NCBI GenBank assembly: GCA_000934455.1 | Contig: KN883453.1 | Coordinates: 38,632-102,631 of the forward strand | Direction of reading: 5' to 3' | From: Apostichopus parvimensis | Taxonomy: Eukaryota > Echinodermata > Holothuroidea > Aspidochirotida > Stichopodidae | Length of the DNA stretch: 64,000 bases | Shown: one piece after another, positions 1 to 11,237 of the stretch | Layout: each line of letters starts with the position of its first letter | How positions within the stretch are numbered: the stretch's first letter is position 1 | The notes under the pieces: model-generated | Databases searched by the model: none | The model's input: only the letters and a program-made list of their open reading frames with translations | What the model was told of the DNA's origin: nothing | Made by a program: the position numbers and the translations under genes

Positions 1-3000
1 CACAGGAACTCAAATAAAATGCAACAAAGTTTATTATATTATAAATATAAGAATACTTATTAATTATTGTATGCATGAACTTCAATAGAGTCACTCAAAC
101 TGTAGTTAGAATGACGTTAAATGAGGTAAATCTATGATGAATATACACATAATACCCTTTTCAAGTAAGACACTCGTTATTAAACTTAAAGTTCAAGTTA
201 CAGTTAACAAGATAATAACTATGACTATACTAAACGTTTAAAATTTAATATACTTAGTTTAGTCGAAATCTACTCCAAAATAAAGCATAGCATGGCATTG
301 CTATAGATTTATAGTATAGTCAGTATTGCCCAGTTCGGACACCCGTAAGAAATACACGATTATACCATGACAACCTATAGCAAGAGCCAATTTAACGAAA
401 AACAACGATGCTACAATTATTTTCTCCAACTTGCTTTTAAATTACATATAAAACATAGTTGAACTTACGAATGAAATGTCCGCCCACATCCTTTATAATA
501 CCGGTTTGAGCAGTTGATTGCAGCACATGTAGGCATTTTCAACGATTACTTTCCTCAAAACAAAGTTGAGTAACAGAACCTGCAGCCGAATTGTACACAA
601 ATTTGTATTACAACCTTCTCGCACGTCGATTTTTTGGAAGTGCAACATGGCGGACCCACGGCGTCACTTCTGTGAGCCAATGGTCTGTCCAGGAGTTACA
701 GGTCAGTTGAAATGCTCGAGTTGAATTGCTAGGGATTATTCACAAAGTGGAGGCGCTATTGCTAAATTGTTTCTATATAGCCAGGCGTTTCAGTGTGGCG
801 CTTCTGGAGAGCTAAAAATCTTCTCAGTAGGGTGAGGCATTCGGGAAAAATATTATTGGAAATGAGACGTGTTTTGGCCCTAACTTAGACCGAAAAACGT
901 AATTTTTGGACAATTTTCCCCAAATACAGAGCCGTCTCTCTACATATACCTGTGAGGCTCCTGATTTCATTCCTTGTATGTTCTAGCTAGTTGTAATTGG
1001 AAAGGGTTAGTTGATTGAAGGTTTTCACTGTCTCTCGATTTGTTTGAAAAAAAAAGGTCAAAACGACCGGTTTTTTGAATGTAAAGAAATCTTTGAAGAA
1101 AAAAAAAAAAAAAGTCCATGTGACCCCCTCGGAAAAAGGTTGTTTATTGATGCAGGCTGTCTTATGTGCAAAATAAAGCTATGGTAAGCTCTCTAGTGTA
1201 TTCCTATCTCGAGTAAATGAGTTTCTAAAAACATGGTTTGTTAATGTGCAGATACGCACAATGGGCCGCGAAGGGTATGACTTTTTGTGTCTTCGGTTTT
1301 TTTTCCCTCCCCCATAGGGTCCTTGATAGGGACTTGATTGTCCCTCCTGATCCTTTTTTCTACTAAACTAACACATTAGTTACGGGCTACTGTATATAAT
1401 GCACAGCTATTACATTCTTGGCATAAACTTAGTGTAGGTCCTAAAATGCAGTAAAGACAAGACTGAAATTTTCGACATGAAAATCAAACAATGGAAATGT
1501 CTACTCCCGAATATACAGAATTCTGTAATTTTTTTTCCTCTTTTGGCTTACTTTTCACCTTTATACCAAACTTACCTTACCTTCTGTATGCCATGTTTTA
1601 TTTGTATCACACCAGAAGCGAATCCATTATGAGCAACGTTAAACCATGCTCCGTAAAACTAGCGTTCCAAATTATCCTATAAATAGATCTTACGTGGAAT
1701 CCGCATCACACATTACTTCAATACAATAAGAAAATGCATTGAGTAGCCTACAGCTATCAGTCCTGCATGGTTTGTTGTGTAATGCATATTTACGTTCCTG
1801 CATGAACCTGCATGCATGGAGATGAATCTGCCCAAAATTCACGCCAGCTATTATAATATAGTCAATTTATAGCCTATAGCCAAATTGTCAGACTACCATG
1901 ATGATTCCAAGTAAATGCACGATAGAGGGATGTTCCTTAAATTTGCATACGTTTTCTCTGAAATGCAGAGCTAATTTGGGGCATCAGCATGCATAATAGA
2001 AGACAAATGTTGTGAAAAAGTTTAAAAATTGCATCTCCGTCAAAAACTACAAAACAGCCAAATTGCAACCAAAAAAAGAAGAAGATAGAAACAGTCAACA
2101 TGAACAGGATAAGAGCTGATATGGTTATGATGATATAACAATTGAGTTCAATTAAGTCTATTTCAAAAGTTTCAGATCCCTCCGGGCGTTAGTTATTTGA
2201 CACGTGAACTTCCGGTTAATATCCTTTTCGTGTATGGGGGTCCAGTTGTATTTTTTCAATGCTGATCGCATGTACTCTGCAAGGAAAAAACCCCAGAATA
2301 TACAGGCCGTAGAATATAAAAAAAACCAAGCAAATTAAGATTTGTTGAGTTTCTGAGGTTTTACCTGATGTTTTGGCTCCTCCTAGACCTAGGCTAGTCT
2401 ACGGTAGTGTAACTTTTGCAGTAAGTTATATACTGTTACGTTTTATCAAACGATAGGTCAACTATCTTACGAAATTACATAAAGCTTTACAGTAACACTA
2501 GTATTACAGTAAGAAGCTTAGGCTAACACTTGCAGTACTTCTTTAGGGCAGGGCTGTGCATGACCTTGTAGAAAATACAGTACATGATCGTTTAAACGCA
2601 AACATTTGCGAACGTTAATCGATCGATGTCAAGCAACTTAATACATTAGGAACCCATCAACTAAAACAGAAAACTCAGGTTTGCTGCAATGCCCTCAAGA
2701 AATAATTTACAGTGGTACGGCAAAATTGCCAATATGCCACGGAGTCGGATCCATAGCCGTCGCGTTAATTAGGCCTAACGGTAGGTTGTAACATTTAGAA
2801 CAGGCCTCGGAATATGGCCTATATTTTTGCTGAAATTAATGATGCATGAGTTAATGCAAATTTTTCATGTAAAAAAACAGTATGATTTCTTAACATCAAT
2901 CTGGGATTGTTCTACTGTAATTCTAGACAAGTTACGATGATGCAATTTGATGTTCAGTTTGATTAGCCTAAGCTTACATTTTCTAATTGAACTTGAATGG

Positions 3001-4200
3001 AGTAACGAACAAGGATGTTTAACATCAAGTTCGTAACATGTTTATTTCTTCATAAACGGAATAAAACTGAACATAAGTACAAAATAATGTCGGAATGTAA
3101 GAAATAGTATAATGTGCCATTGTGCCACTTGTTAACGTGAAAAATGGCTCCCAGTCCTGCCAAAACCAAAAGACCGTGAGCCAAGTGGAATCAACTGGCT
3201 CCCGGCCCTTGGCCTACGCCTTCATGGGACATGCTACTACTGTTTCTGTGTTAATAGTCAATACAATATTCTGAAGAATATTGAAGCAGAGTTTACTAGT
3301 TTTCTGTGATGCAACCGGCCATATGTTTGACCAAGTCGAGTGAACAAATATGGAACTGAATGAAGTTACTGTTATTTTATAACAATAGAGCCTGTATATG
3401 GGTGGGAAATATGTGGGTCATAATTCCTTGGGATCTCTTAGCAAAAAGTTAACTATTCTTTTCCTTTTGAAATGTTACAATGAATTGATCGTCACATAGT
3501 CCTTAATGTAAGGCTTGCATGATCTGATGTCATTTTGTAATTGCCAGGAATTAATATCTTTCTCTCATAACCTTAGGGGGCATTCCTTTAATAATATAAA
3601 TAGTAAAGCAAAACCGTGTATCTGTTTTGATTACTAGATCATTCAGGAGAGTTGGGGCTGCGAGCAGGGCTGGCATTTTCAATGAACTTGTTAATTCACT
3701 AGTCATTGGTTTGCCCTTTTTTCTTGATACAGCTCTCAAAAGAAGGGACATACTCTAACCCCTGGATCCTGCTGTTGCTTTTTTAGAAATGTATAAACCA
3801 GTCGGATGGGATTCGCCGAACACTGGAAAAGAAAAGTCGCATGTGCTTGAACTGATAGCTGTGGTGTGAACAGGTCAGCGTGCCAGACAAGTGATAAACC
3901 TTAGGTTATGAACTCTAACATTTTGTTGCCAGAACCTTCACTTGCTCCAGAGGGTTGGGGCCTGCTGTATTTCCATTTCCATTTGTTCGGAGCCCCAAAC
4001 CGGAACACGACGCCAGCTGCAACTGAGAAAACACTAGTTTGATTATACTGTAACGCGCCGTCCTCGGTGGTATGCGCAAGGAAGAGTGGAAATGAGGGAA
4101 CACAGGAATGAGGCTGTCGACAGGAGATATTAAAGTTTAAACGTTTATTTGATCTATATACATGTCAAGGTGGTGCACAGTCGTCGTGCATTACAGAGGC
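1..4200. other. Non-coding stretch, no gene seen
   Basis: No frame here looks like protein. The few open frames are under 70 codons, have no recognisable motif and no splice context. The sequence is AT-rich with short A runs (near 1085-1112) and words such as AGGCCTAA. No terminal repeats or tandem array were recognised by eye. Confidence 0.6.
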
Positions 4201-4224
4201 AATTATTAAATATGAAACCAGGTT

Positions 4225-4773
4225 TTAATACATGCTCAGAAGTCGATGAAGTTCAATACAACACAGTACATTACTAACGGCGGGTCTCGGCACGGAGGGC
4301 AGAACGATAGACTTCGGCGCTGAAGATTGGGGTTGAATCTCGGCGCGGTTATGGGAATGTTGGCCCTCGGCGTAGTTGGTGGAATGGTGAACGGCGGCGG
4401 AAATGGTGAACGGCGGCGCAGTTGGCGGGAAGGTGAACGGCGGCGCAGATGGCGGAAATGGTGAACCTGGTCTTCTAGACTTGTTTGGTACTCGGCGTTC
4501 GATCCGACTTCCTGGGCTGGTCCACCGTTCTTTGCGCCAATAGATGACTCGCTCGTCTCCTAACTCATGGTCAGAATCGTTCTTCCTAAACTCATGGTCA
4601 GAATCGTTCTCCTCGTTCTCCTCGTCCTCTCTTAATTCCGAGCCCGCAGTTGCTTTTAAGCAGAAACTACTTCCTATACCTACAACGTGTGAACCTACAC
4701 TTAACCCTATTAGAAACATAAGCCATGCCCAGTCTACAACCACCAACCAATAAAACACGATAAAATACGACAT
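4225..4773 (-). CDS. Hypothetical low-complexity protein, 182 codons (doubtful)
   Basis: An uninterrupted minus-strand frame of 182 codons starting at an ATG near 4773. The first ~35 residues are hydrophobic and could act as a signal anchor (FIVFYWLVVVDWAWLMFLIG). Next comes an acidic stretch with a doubled motif, SDHEFRKN then SDHELGDE. After that is a proline-rich stretch with PPSAPPFT and PPTAPPFT repeats. The reverse strand is also open through the repeat, which is typical of simple sequence. I do not recognise a family, and no splice sites or neighbouring exons support it. It may be an internal piece of an unrecognised mobile element or a chance frame over tandem repeats. Confidence 0.15.
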   Translation of the reverse strand: MSYFIVFYWLVVVDWAWLMFLIGLSVGSHVVGIGSSFCLKATAGSELREDEENEENDSDHEFRKNDSDHELGDERVIYWRKERWTSPGSRIERRVPNKSRRPGSPFPPSAPPFTFPPTAPPFTISAAVHHSTNYAEGQHSHNRAEIQPQSSAPKSIVLPSVPRPAVSNVLCCIELHRLLSMY

Positions 4774-5320
4774 GCGTGCTGGTTAAGATTTACCCAGACC
4801 TAAAATTTTTGGCCCCTGGAACGTGACCTACACGTCCTACTCAGTGACCTCCAAAATCGGGCAACATGAGAGAGTTCCCCCCAAACAATTCCCGTAAAGC
4901 GTCTAATAATGTCAAGAATCAACCCAAGTTTGAACATTTCATTGGAGAAAATACATGTTAACGCTAACGACAAACAAGGAGCTTTGACATGTCGTTACAA
5001 TACCATTTAGCAGGTGGCAGGGATTATTCTTCTTAACAGCGTACTGCTCCAGCTGATACAATTTGTATGTGTCAACTTTGACACTTGCAAATCGACCATT
5101 GTTTTCTGGGTCGACTATTAGTGGCTGAAAATTAAATTGAACACAAGCTTTGCAATTTAGATACTACTATGGTAATGAGAATAGAATGGTAATTAGTCCA
5201 AAGTAAGGTTTGGATATGGAACATGTTTGTTCAGAAGAGGATGACAACAGTGACGAATAACTAGAACTTATCTTTAGAACTGACAAACATCAATTGTGTC
5301 AAAAACTATCAATGATGAGA

Positions 5321-6111
5321 CTACAAGCTTAAGTTGAGCATCTTTAGGTAAATTGAAATGTTGTTTCTAGTAATTCTACGAACTTGTGATTTTGCTGACA
5401 TTCTTTTTGCTGGTGGTGGTACTGGTTGTAAAGTAGGTTTGTGTGGCAAACTTGGTTCTGTCTGCAAATCTGGTGGCGTTAGTGGGAGTGGGCATTGCAG
5501 TGGAGATGGAGGAAGACGATCTTCATCATTAACACTTGAACTCCGAGGGTAACACTCAACAACAATGTTTGATCTGCTAAGCGTTATTCGCAGTGATTTT
5601 TTGCTGGCACCTTGACTCTGATGAAACTTGTTCATCAATACCATCAGTCAAGAGATGTGGTTTATTTGCTCTGCATCAGATATAGAGAAAAGCATGTAAC
5701 ATTAGCATACTATCTGATAACAGGTTGAAACAGAAAAGAAATACCAGTGATAGGTTGAATCAGCTTTAGCTGCAGCTCCAAGACTTTTGACTTTTCAGCT
5801 TCAACCTGATACTCCAACCTCGTAATCTTTTCGGATTTGGTCTCCAGTTCTGCTAGTTCTTCTCTGCTTTCAGCAAGCACCGAGAATAGGGAATCCAGTT
5901 GGGTGGATGGTTCCAAGGTAGTTGGTGGATGGATGGCATCCATCAATCCTGAAAACCCAGCCATCATAGCCATGTTCCTAATGTCCGGTTCAATATGTTT
6001 GGCGGTTGCAGCTTTTCTGCCGTCATCCTTCTTAAGTTTTTTGCTCCTCTGAGCTGGAAGACTGGTGTTCTGTTTTTGCTGTGGAGCTGAGGCATTTGAA
6101 ATGATTTCATT
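5321..6111 (-). CDS. Small coiled-coil protein, partial multi-exon gene
   Basis: A minus-strand exon candidate runs from 6111 to 5745. It is bounded by a possible acceptor (ATTGAAAG) and a donor (ACTG then GTATTT). It encodes a basic segment (QRSKKLKKDDGRK), a MAMMAGFSGLMDAI helix, and then about 45 residues rich in Glu/Lys/Leu with heptad spacing (LAELETKSEKITRLEYQVEAE), which predicts a coiled coil. Joined to the next plausible acceptor, near 5676, the frame ends after a few codons. A further open frame at 5644-5321 (PPSPLQCPLPLTPP, basic tail KSQVRR) lies downstream and may be 3' UTR or an alternative exon. Family unknown. The style resembles accessory exons of the transposon-like genes elsewhere in the window, so it may not be a host gene. 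Confidence 0.35.
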
Positions 6112-6119
6112 CTTTCAAT

Positions 6120-8780
6120 AAAAAGTACAATTTTAAAAAGACGTTTTGTTGGTTGTTTTTATTTTATGGAGAAAAGAAACCTACATGGTCATCATGGCTT
6201 GGGTATTATATATGTTTGTCAGGCCTAGCTTTTAAACACAAACTCAAGAAGGATACTTGGATTCATTTGATATTTTTTATAGGGAAGTGCTCTTTTTAGT
6301 TTAAGAGTCCTATTATTTTCTGGTGGAGGTCAAACGTCATTAGCAGTGGTCCTACAAAGATTTCCATAACTTGAGTTCACATATGTCTAGAAATACTGTC
6401 ATTATTTCTAACCACCAAAATACCAACTTTCGCATGAGCTTTAATTTAATTCCCCATATAGCTTTCCTACATCGTTTAACTATAATCAATATCATGTGAG
6501 ACTAAGTTGTGTGTGTGTGTGTGTTTTTTTTTGGGGGGGGGACAGAAAAATGGGTCATCGGCAGTTTTTGTTGTTGTTGCGAGAAATGAATGTTTAAACA
6601 AATAAGTATATAAGGATCGAGCCATTGGGACCAACCACGTACCTGCCTGAATTCATCGCAATAGTTGAACCAATATTTGTTTAGGTGGAGACAGATAGAG
6701 ATGGGGAGGGGGGGGGGGGAGGCTTGGGCGATATATCGAAATTTGTTGTATTATCGCGATAACTTTTCGTCTACACAATATTTTTTGAGGATTGAGAAAA
6801 CAACGACAATTTCATGTGAACTTTTATGATTGTCCTTTCTCCTTTTATTTATCAATGTTTTTTATATTTGTAGCATTCCATGATTTAGTAATTTGAAAGG
6901 AATAAAGTGCGTTTTCTGTCTAAACCTTCGAACTTTACCCTCCGACTTCGTAATTACAAACCCGTCGTTTGAACACATCGCTACGTACGCGTGCACACAA
7001 TGAGTCAAATATACCAACGCCAAGTGCATTGTTCAAACCACGCAGTACAAACATGACAGTGTATGTTCATTGAATATGGCAAACCTTGCACAAACTTTGA
7101 TGTATCTGTAAAACAGTATACATCTACTGTAATTATAGAGTTCTTGATGAAAATAATTATGCCACTGCGTTTGTAAAATCCTATTTGCCTATTTCTACTA
7201 CTAAAAAAAAAATGAAAGATCGAACATAAAAGTTTGGCAAAGCATAGTCTACTAGCCAAAACTTAGTCGATGTTGTTGAAGAAACTACTGTAGGTAGTAG
7301 TACATTATCAATTCCCTGATATAAGCAATTGCTCTATCCACAATCCAGGCTACAGGCTATTGCAGTATATCTTCCACTAAATTCCCGCCGAAAACGTTCA
7401 ATTATATCTCGATCTCGAAGCACATGGTATAGCCTAACATCACACTAAGTCAACGGGAAAATTTAGCCTAACCATCTGTTTATTTGCTGAAATTGTGTCG
7501 CAGTTAGCTGTTCTAAAAATATCTATGGAAAAGCCCCTACGTTCATTACTGCTGATATCTTCGACCATAATCTTCGATCACATGGTATAGCCTAACACCA
7601 CACTGAGTCAATGGGAAAATCGAGCCTAACCATATCTTTCCGAAAAAAATCACACTTTTCGTAGCCTTGTTTACAACTCTAAATTAGCCGAAAATCGGCA
7701 GTTGTTTGGAAAGTATGTGCTATATCTTGAAGAGGGAATGTAGTACTTTACGTTCACCGTTGCTGTGGCGATGGATTGCAGGTTCTAACTTTCTGAGTAT
7801 TTTTATCGATATAATATTTTTTTTTCGGTGGTGCGTGATTTCATCCACACAGGGGACAAAATTGTTAAAAGAAAGGGCACCTAGCCTACGTCAGAAGCAA
7901 ACCTGTGTTTTCTGTTTCAGTTGATGGATTGGTGGCTTGGGATCGCTTAACTATCGTAAAATTTTTAGATTAAAACTTCTAATTGAGTAACGACTGGTTA
8001 CGCGGGTATAGTTCTGAAAAAGTACTTCACCAGTTTCTATGAAACTTTTAGGGCGGATAGGTTATTATAGTTTGAACAGATTCACATCTTCTTTTCAGTC
8101 TGGACAAGCATTCGAATACCAAAATGTCAATTTAAACATCAACCAGCAAGCAGCAGGGGATGAAAAGAAAGGGGTGCGGGTTGCTTGAAACTACACCGGT
8201 CTTTATTGTATTTCACCGGCCCCGTCAAATCGAAAATAGAAACTCCACCCCCCCCCTTTATTTATTGCTCGCCAGTAAATGATATTTAGCCATCATTAAT
8301 CCTGAACATATGGAAACGTTCTTGTATAAAAAAAAACATCGCACAACTGCTTATCCATATTTGGGCGATACCATTATTTTGCGGGTAATAATGTTTCCAC
8401 AGCTCTAGGATTTGTTTGCAGTATTACCTGCCACGTATATCACGCGTACGCCGTATGTCTTGTCTAGGCTATCATTTCCTAGTATTGGTAGGGATGTAGG
8501 GGAGGCGGGGGTTGGGAGGGTGAAGGGGCATGTGCCCCTCACAAACCCAGGTGCCCAGGTGCCCTACCACCAGGAATGCTTGTTACTTAACAGTTTGCAA
8601 CTTTTCTTTTCTATGTAAATACATATAGTGAGGTAAAAACATGTTGCTGGTGCACTACGTGTATGTGTCCCCTCACTAGAAAAACCTGGCTGCGCCAGTG
8701 ATGTTGGTAGTAGAAGCTAGTAAAGCTACATCATATACATTGGCAATTTAGTTGATAGATCGAATGAATGCTTGATCTGG
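6120..8780. other. Non-coding stretch with short repeats
   Basis: No convincing gene. It contains a (GT)n then T-run then G-run block near 6511-6541, a G-run near 6706-6719, and a C-run near 8250-8260. It also has a palindromic ATATATCGAAAT / TTATCGCGATAA island near 6730-6765 and the direct repeats listed separately at 7411-7640. Frames of 70-84 codons here carry no motif. Confidence 0.5.
7411..7640. repeat. Two-copy direct repeat, about 157-bp period
   Basis: The word CACATGGTATAGCCTAACA, followed by a near-identical stretch ending in GCCTAACCAT, occurs at about 7419-7480 and again at about 7577-7638. Weaker matches to the intervening sequence (ATATCT..., ACGTTCA) occur before, between and after the copies. 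This suggests an old local tandem duplication with a period near 157 bp. No coding content. Confidence 0.55.
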
Positions 8781-8784
8781 AGCG

Positions 8785-9020
8785 TAACCGGACGACTCGC
8801 TTGGGACAGTGACCACCCTCGGACATTTCCCATCAGGACATTCCCCCGGATACTTGAGTTTTATTGGGGGTGGGGTTAGGATCAGTGGTTAGTGTGGGAG
8901 GTTAAGTTTAATTGTGGGTGGGGTTAGAGTCAGTGGTAAGTGTGGCAGGGAAGAGCGGGGTAATGTCCGGGGATTGTCCGGGTGGGGAATTGTCCCGGGG
9001 GAGATGTCCTAGAACCGATC
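8785..9020. mobile_element. MITE-like inverted-repeat island
   Basis: The left arm (8785-8847) is built from GGACA-TTCCC-CCGG words. The right arm (8955-9015) carries the same words in reverse complement (GGGGTAATGTCCGGGG, GGGAATTGTCCCGGGGG). The centre has two tandem ~45-bp units of GGGGTTAG...CAGTGGT(T/A)AGTGTGG. GC-rich arms around a short non-coding centre fit a small non-autonomous DNA element or a foldback repeat. No transposase and no clear target duplication were seen. Confidence 0.4.
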
Positions 9021-9057
9021 TGGAGATAATGTTATGTTGAATAAATATACCAAGAGT

Positions 9058-9345
9058 ATGGTGCAGTAGTTCAAGTCAGTGCTTCCATCCAGTCCTGGGT
9101 TCAATTCCCACCTCAAGCCTGGCTGTCAAAAGCTGTGTTGTAGTTGTGTATTTGTTTTGCAATATCTTGTCTTGTCCAATAGCTGTACTGCAGTTTTTTG
9201 TGAGAAGTAATGAAATCAGGTCCATTGCCTAGGTTTGGCTCAGCTGCCATGTAGGCTGTAGTGGCGACAGACAGGTTTTCACTCCCATCCATCGGATGGT
9301 TGTCCCGGGGGCAGGATATGATTGTAATAATTACATGCCTGTCAC
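9058..9345 (+). mobile_element. tRNA-derived SINE, probable
   Basis: The 5' part reads like a tRNA gene head. It has a box A-like TGGTGCAGTAGTTCAAGTCA at 9059 and a box B-like GGGTTCAATTCCC about 48 bp later. Together these are the internal pol III promoter of tRNA-headed SINEs. About 230 bp of non-tRNA body follows, including GGATGGTTGTCCCGGGGG. No poly(A) or short-repeat tail is obvious, and no flanking duplication was found. The cloverleaf is not intact, so this is not a functional tRNA gene. Confidence 0.5.
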
Positions 9346-10259
9346 GTGACGCTCTGATCAATTAAGGAAGAGAAGGCGAGCTATCGCGTATGTTTATCCG
9401 TGATAACACTTGTAATGTAACTGAGTAATTTGACCTTAAATGACCCCTGGTAACCTTTGACATAGTATATGGACTGGATACAAAGTTTACTAAAATCCAA
9501 CAATGCTTAAATTGTTTAGTAATTTGACCTCAAATGAACTTTGAGGACCAAAACAAAACTTTGGGACCAAATGCACCTTTTGACTGCATGTACGGAGGTT
9601 CCTATAAATCCAACGTTCAGTAATTTGACATTCAATGACCAAAGTGACATAGTTGTTTATGTTACATGATATCTTTCATTCAGAAAAGGAAACACTCACT
9701 ACACACATGCCACAGTAGTCTCCCAGCTATAGACAGTTCAAAGCAAGACAATAAAACAAAGAGTGTAAAATTTGTATTACAAATTATTATTATTGAAAGA
9801 TATGAAGGTAAATTGTGAAAGACGAACTGTAAAATGGCAACAAATGGCATCATGTAAAATGTAACACTGGTTGATACCAGATACTCACGGCTATGCATAT
9901 CAACTTTAACCATGCCCCCCCCCCCATACCAAGGCGATAGCGGGGTCGTTACCATACTTTTGCATACCGCATTGTATGCCGGCATGTGCACAGTAAAAAG
10001 AATGATTCCCTGCTGCCTGATTTGGCCACATTAAGCCCCCACTTATCCCGGGTATTGGGGAGGGGCATGGTAACAATTAACTGAAGTACGCTACTCAATC
10101 ATAACTGAATCAAATTTTGCACAACACTTTATAATTATTTAAAATTGTAAGAAAACATATCTAATAATTAAGTGAATACAGGGCACAAATTATCATTTAT
10201 TTGTAGTCCATCCATGTTACCCAAAATTCAAATTGTAACCCACTGTATTCAAGTCTGAT
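9346..10259. other. Non-coding stretch with TGACCT words
   Basis: No gene recognised. 9420-9650 has repeated TTGACCT(T/C)AAATGA-type words, the complement of AGGTCA, similar in flavour to the repeat at 47.2-49.4 kb. A C-run sits at about 9915-9925. Confidence 0.45.
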
Positions 10260-10806
10260 ATTAAACAGGCAAACACTTTTAACACAGCTAACATGTAAAG
10301 CAATTACAACAAATAGTAAATTGTAATGAGATACAGATACCACATGAGACATTACCAATGGTGAACAAAACTCAAACAGGTCAATCTCAGCACTTCAGGG
10401 TTCAGGCAAACATGACCTTTTATTGTGACCAATTTTTTTACAACGTGTGCAGCGAACCACAAACTGATTCATCCGAGTACAGGAATCACCAAGGTAATTT
10501 AATCTGTTTTGTTTAAGCATAACCTGTTTTAATGCATCATTGCCCTTGTGGTGAGTGGATCTGAAATACCACTTCGTTACAACATCGTTGAGCTTCTCAA
10601 GCCCTTCTTGGGAGAAGTTTGTGAGGTTGCCATTTAGGTGCAATGACTCTGCCACATGGAACTGAAGGACGTGCATATATGGAGTAACATCTTTTCGCAG
10701 GTATACTGACATGAAAAGTTCAACCCAAACTTTAGCATTTTCAGCAAATTTGCATATTTCTTCACTAATAAAACTCTGTTTTTTAAGGAAGGTCATTAGT
10801 CGGGTC
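10260..10806 (-). pseudogene. 3'-end fragment of the GDGT-type candidate transposase gene
   Basis: This matches the last third of the gene at 14.9-17.9 kb almost base for base, including the shared downstream flank (10264-10384 versus 14828-14943). It encodes MTFLKKQSF, the VTPYMHVLQFHVAESLHL segment, GLEKLNDVVTKWYFRSTHH and a C-terminal zinc knuckle, C-x2-C-x4-H-x4-C (CTRCKKIGHNKRSC). The frame is open for 137 codons, so this piece preserves the intact knuckle that the other copy has damaged. Homology stops abruptly near 10800, where unrelated sequence leading to the PIN/CXC gene begins. Either a neighbouring element inserted here or a segmental duplication broke here. Confidence 0.7.
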
Positions 10807-11237
10807 AATATATGACGAAAATAGCCTCAACCTCAAAAAAATTGCAACAAAAGGTTTTTTTGCTTTAAGTCGCTCTATAGGTTACTGGCACCTCCAGAAA
10901 AAAAGTCTCCCAAAATCGGACCCCGGGAAAGGGGTTAATTTGCATAATTCCAAAATGGCGGACCCCAAAGGCTTCAATGTACCGAAAACCTCCTTATACT
11001 TCAATTTTGGCATATAAAATGTATTACCAACCTATAGGAACATGATGCCAGAATACCAAATAAGCACATTTTCAATGTTACATGACATCACCATAGGGTA
11101 GGGATGACGTATGTGACCCAAAATTAACATATATCAGCCGATTAGGTTGAAATTAACACATAATTTTCAAATGAAACCAGACAGATGTAATATATAGAAG
11201 CCACCTGGTTCCGAGAGAAAATATCTCGCTTCTGAAT

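Noticed and set aside
3551-3751. 66-codon minus frame (SRKKGKPMTSELTSSLKMPA)
   Set aside because: Looked protein-like at first, but no family, splice site or neighbouring exon supports it.
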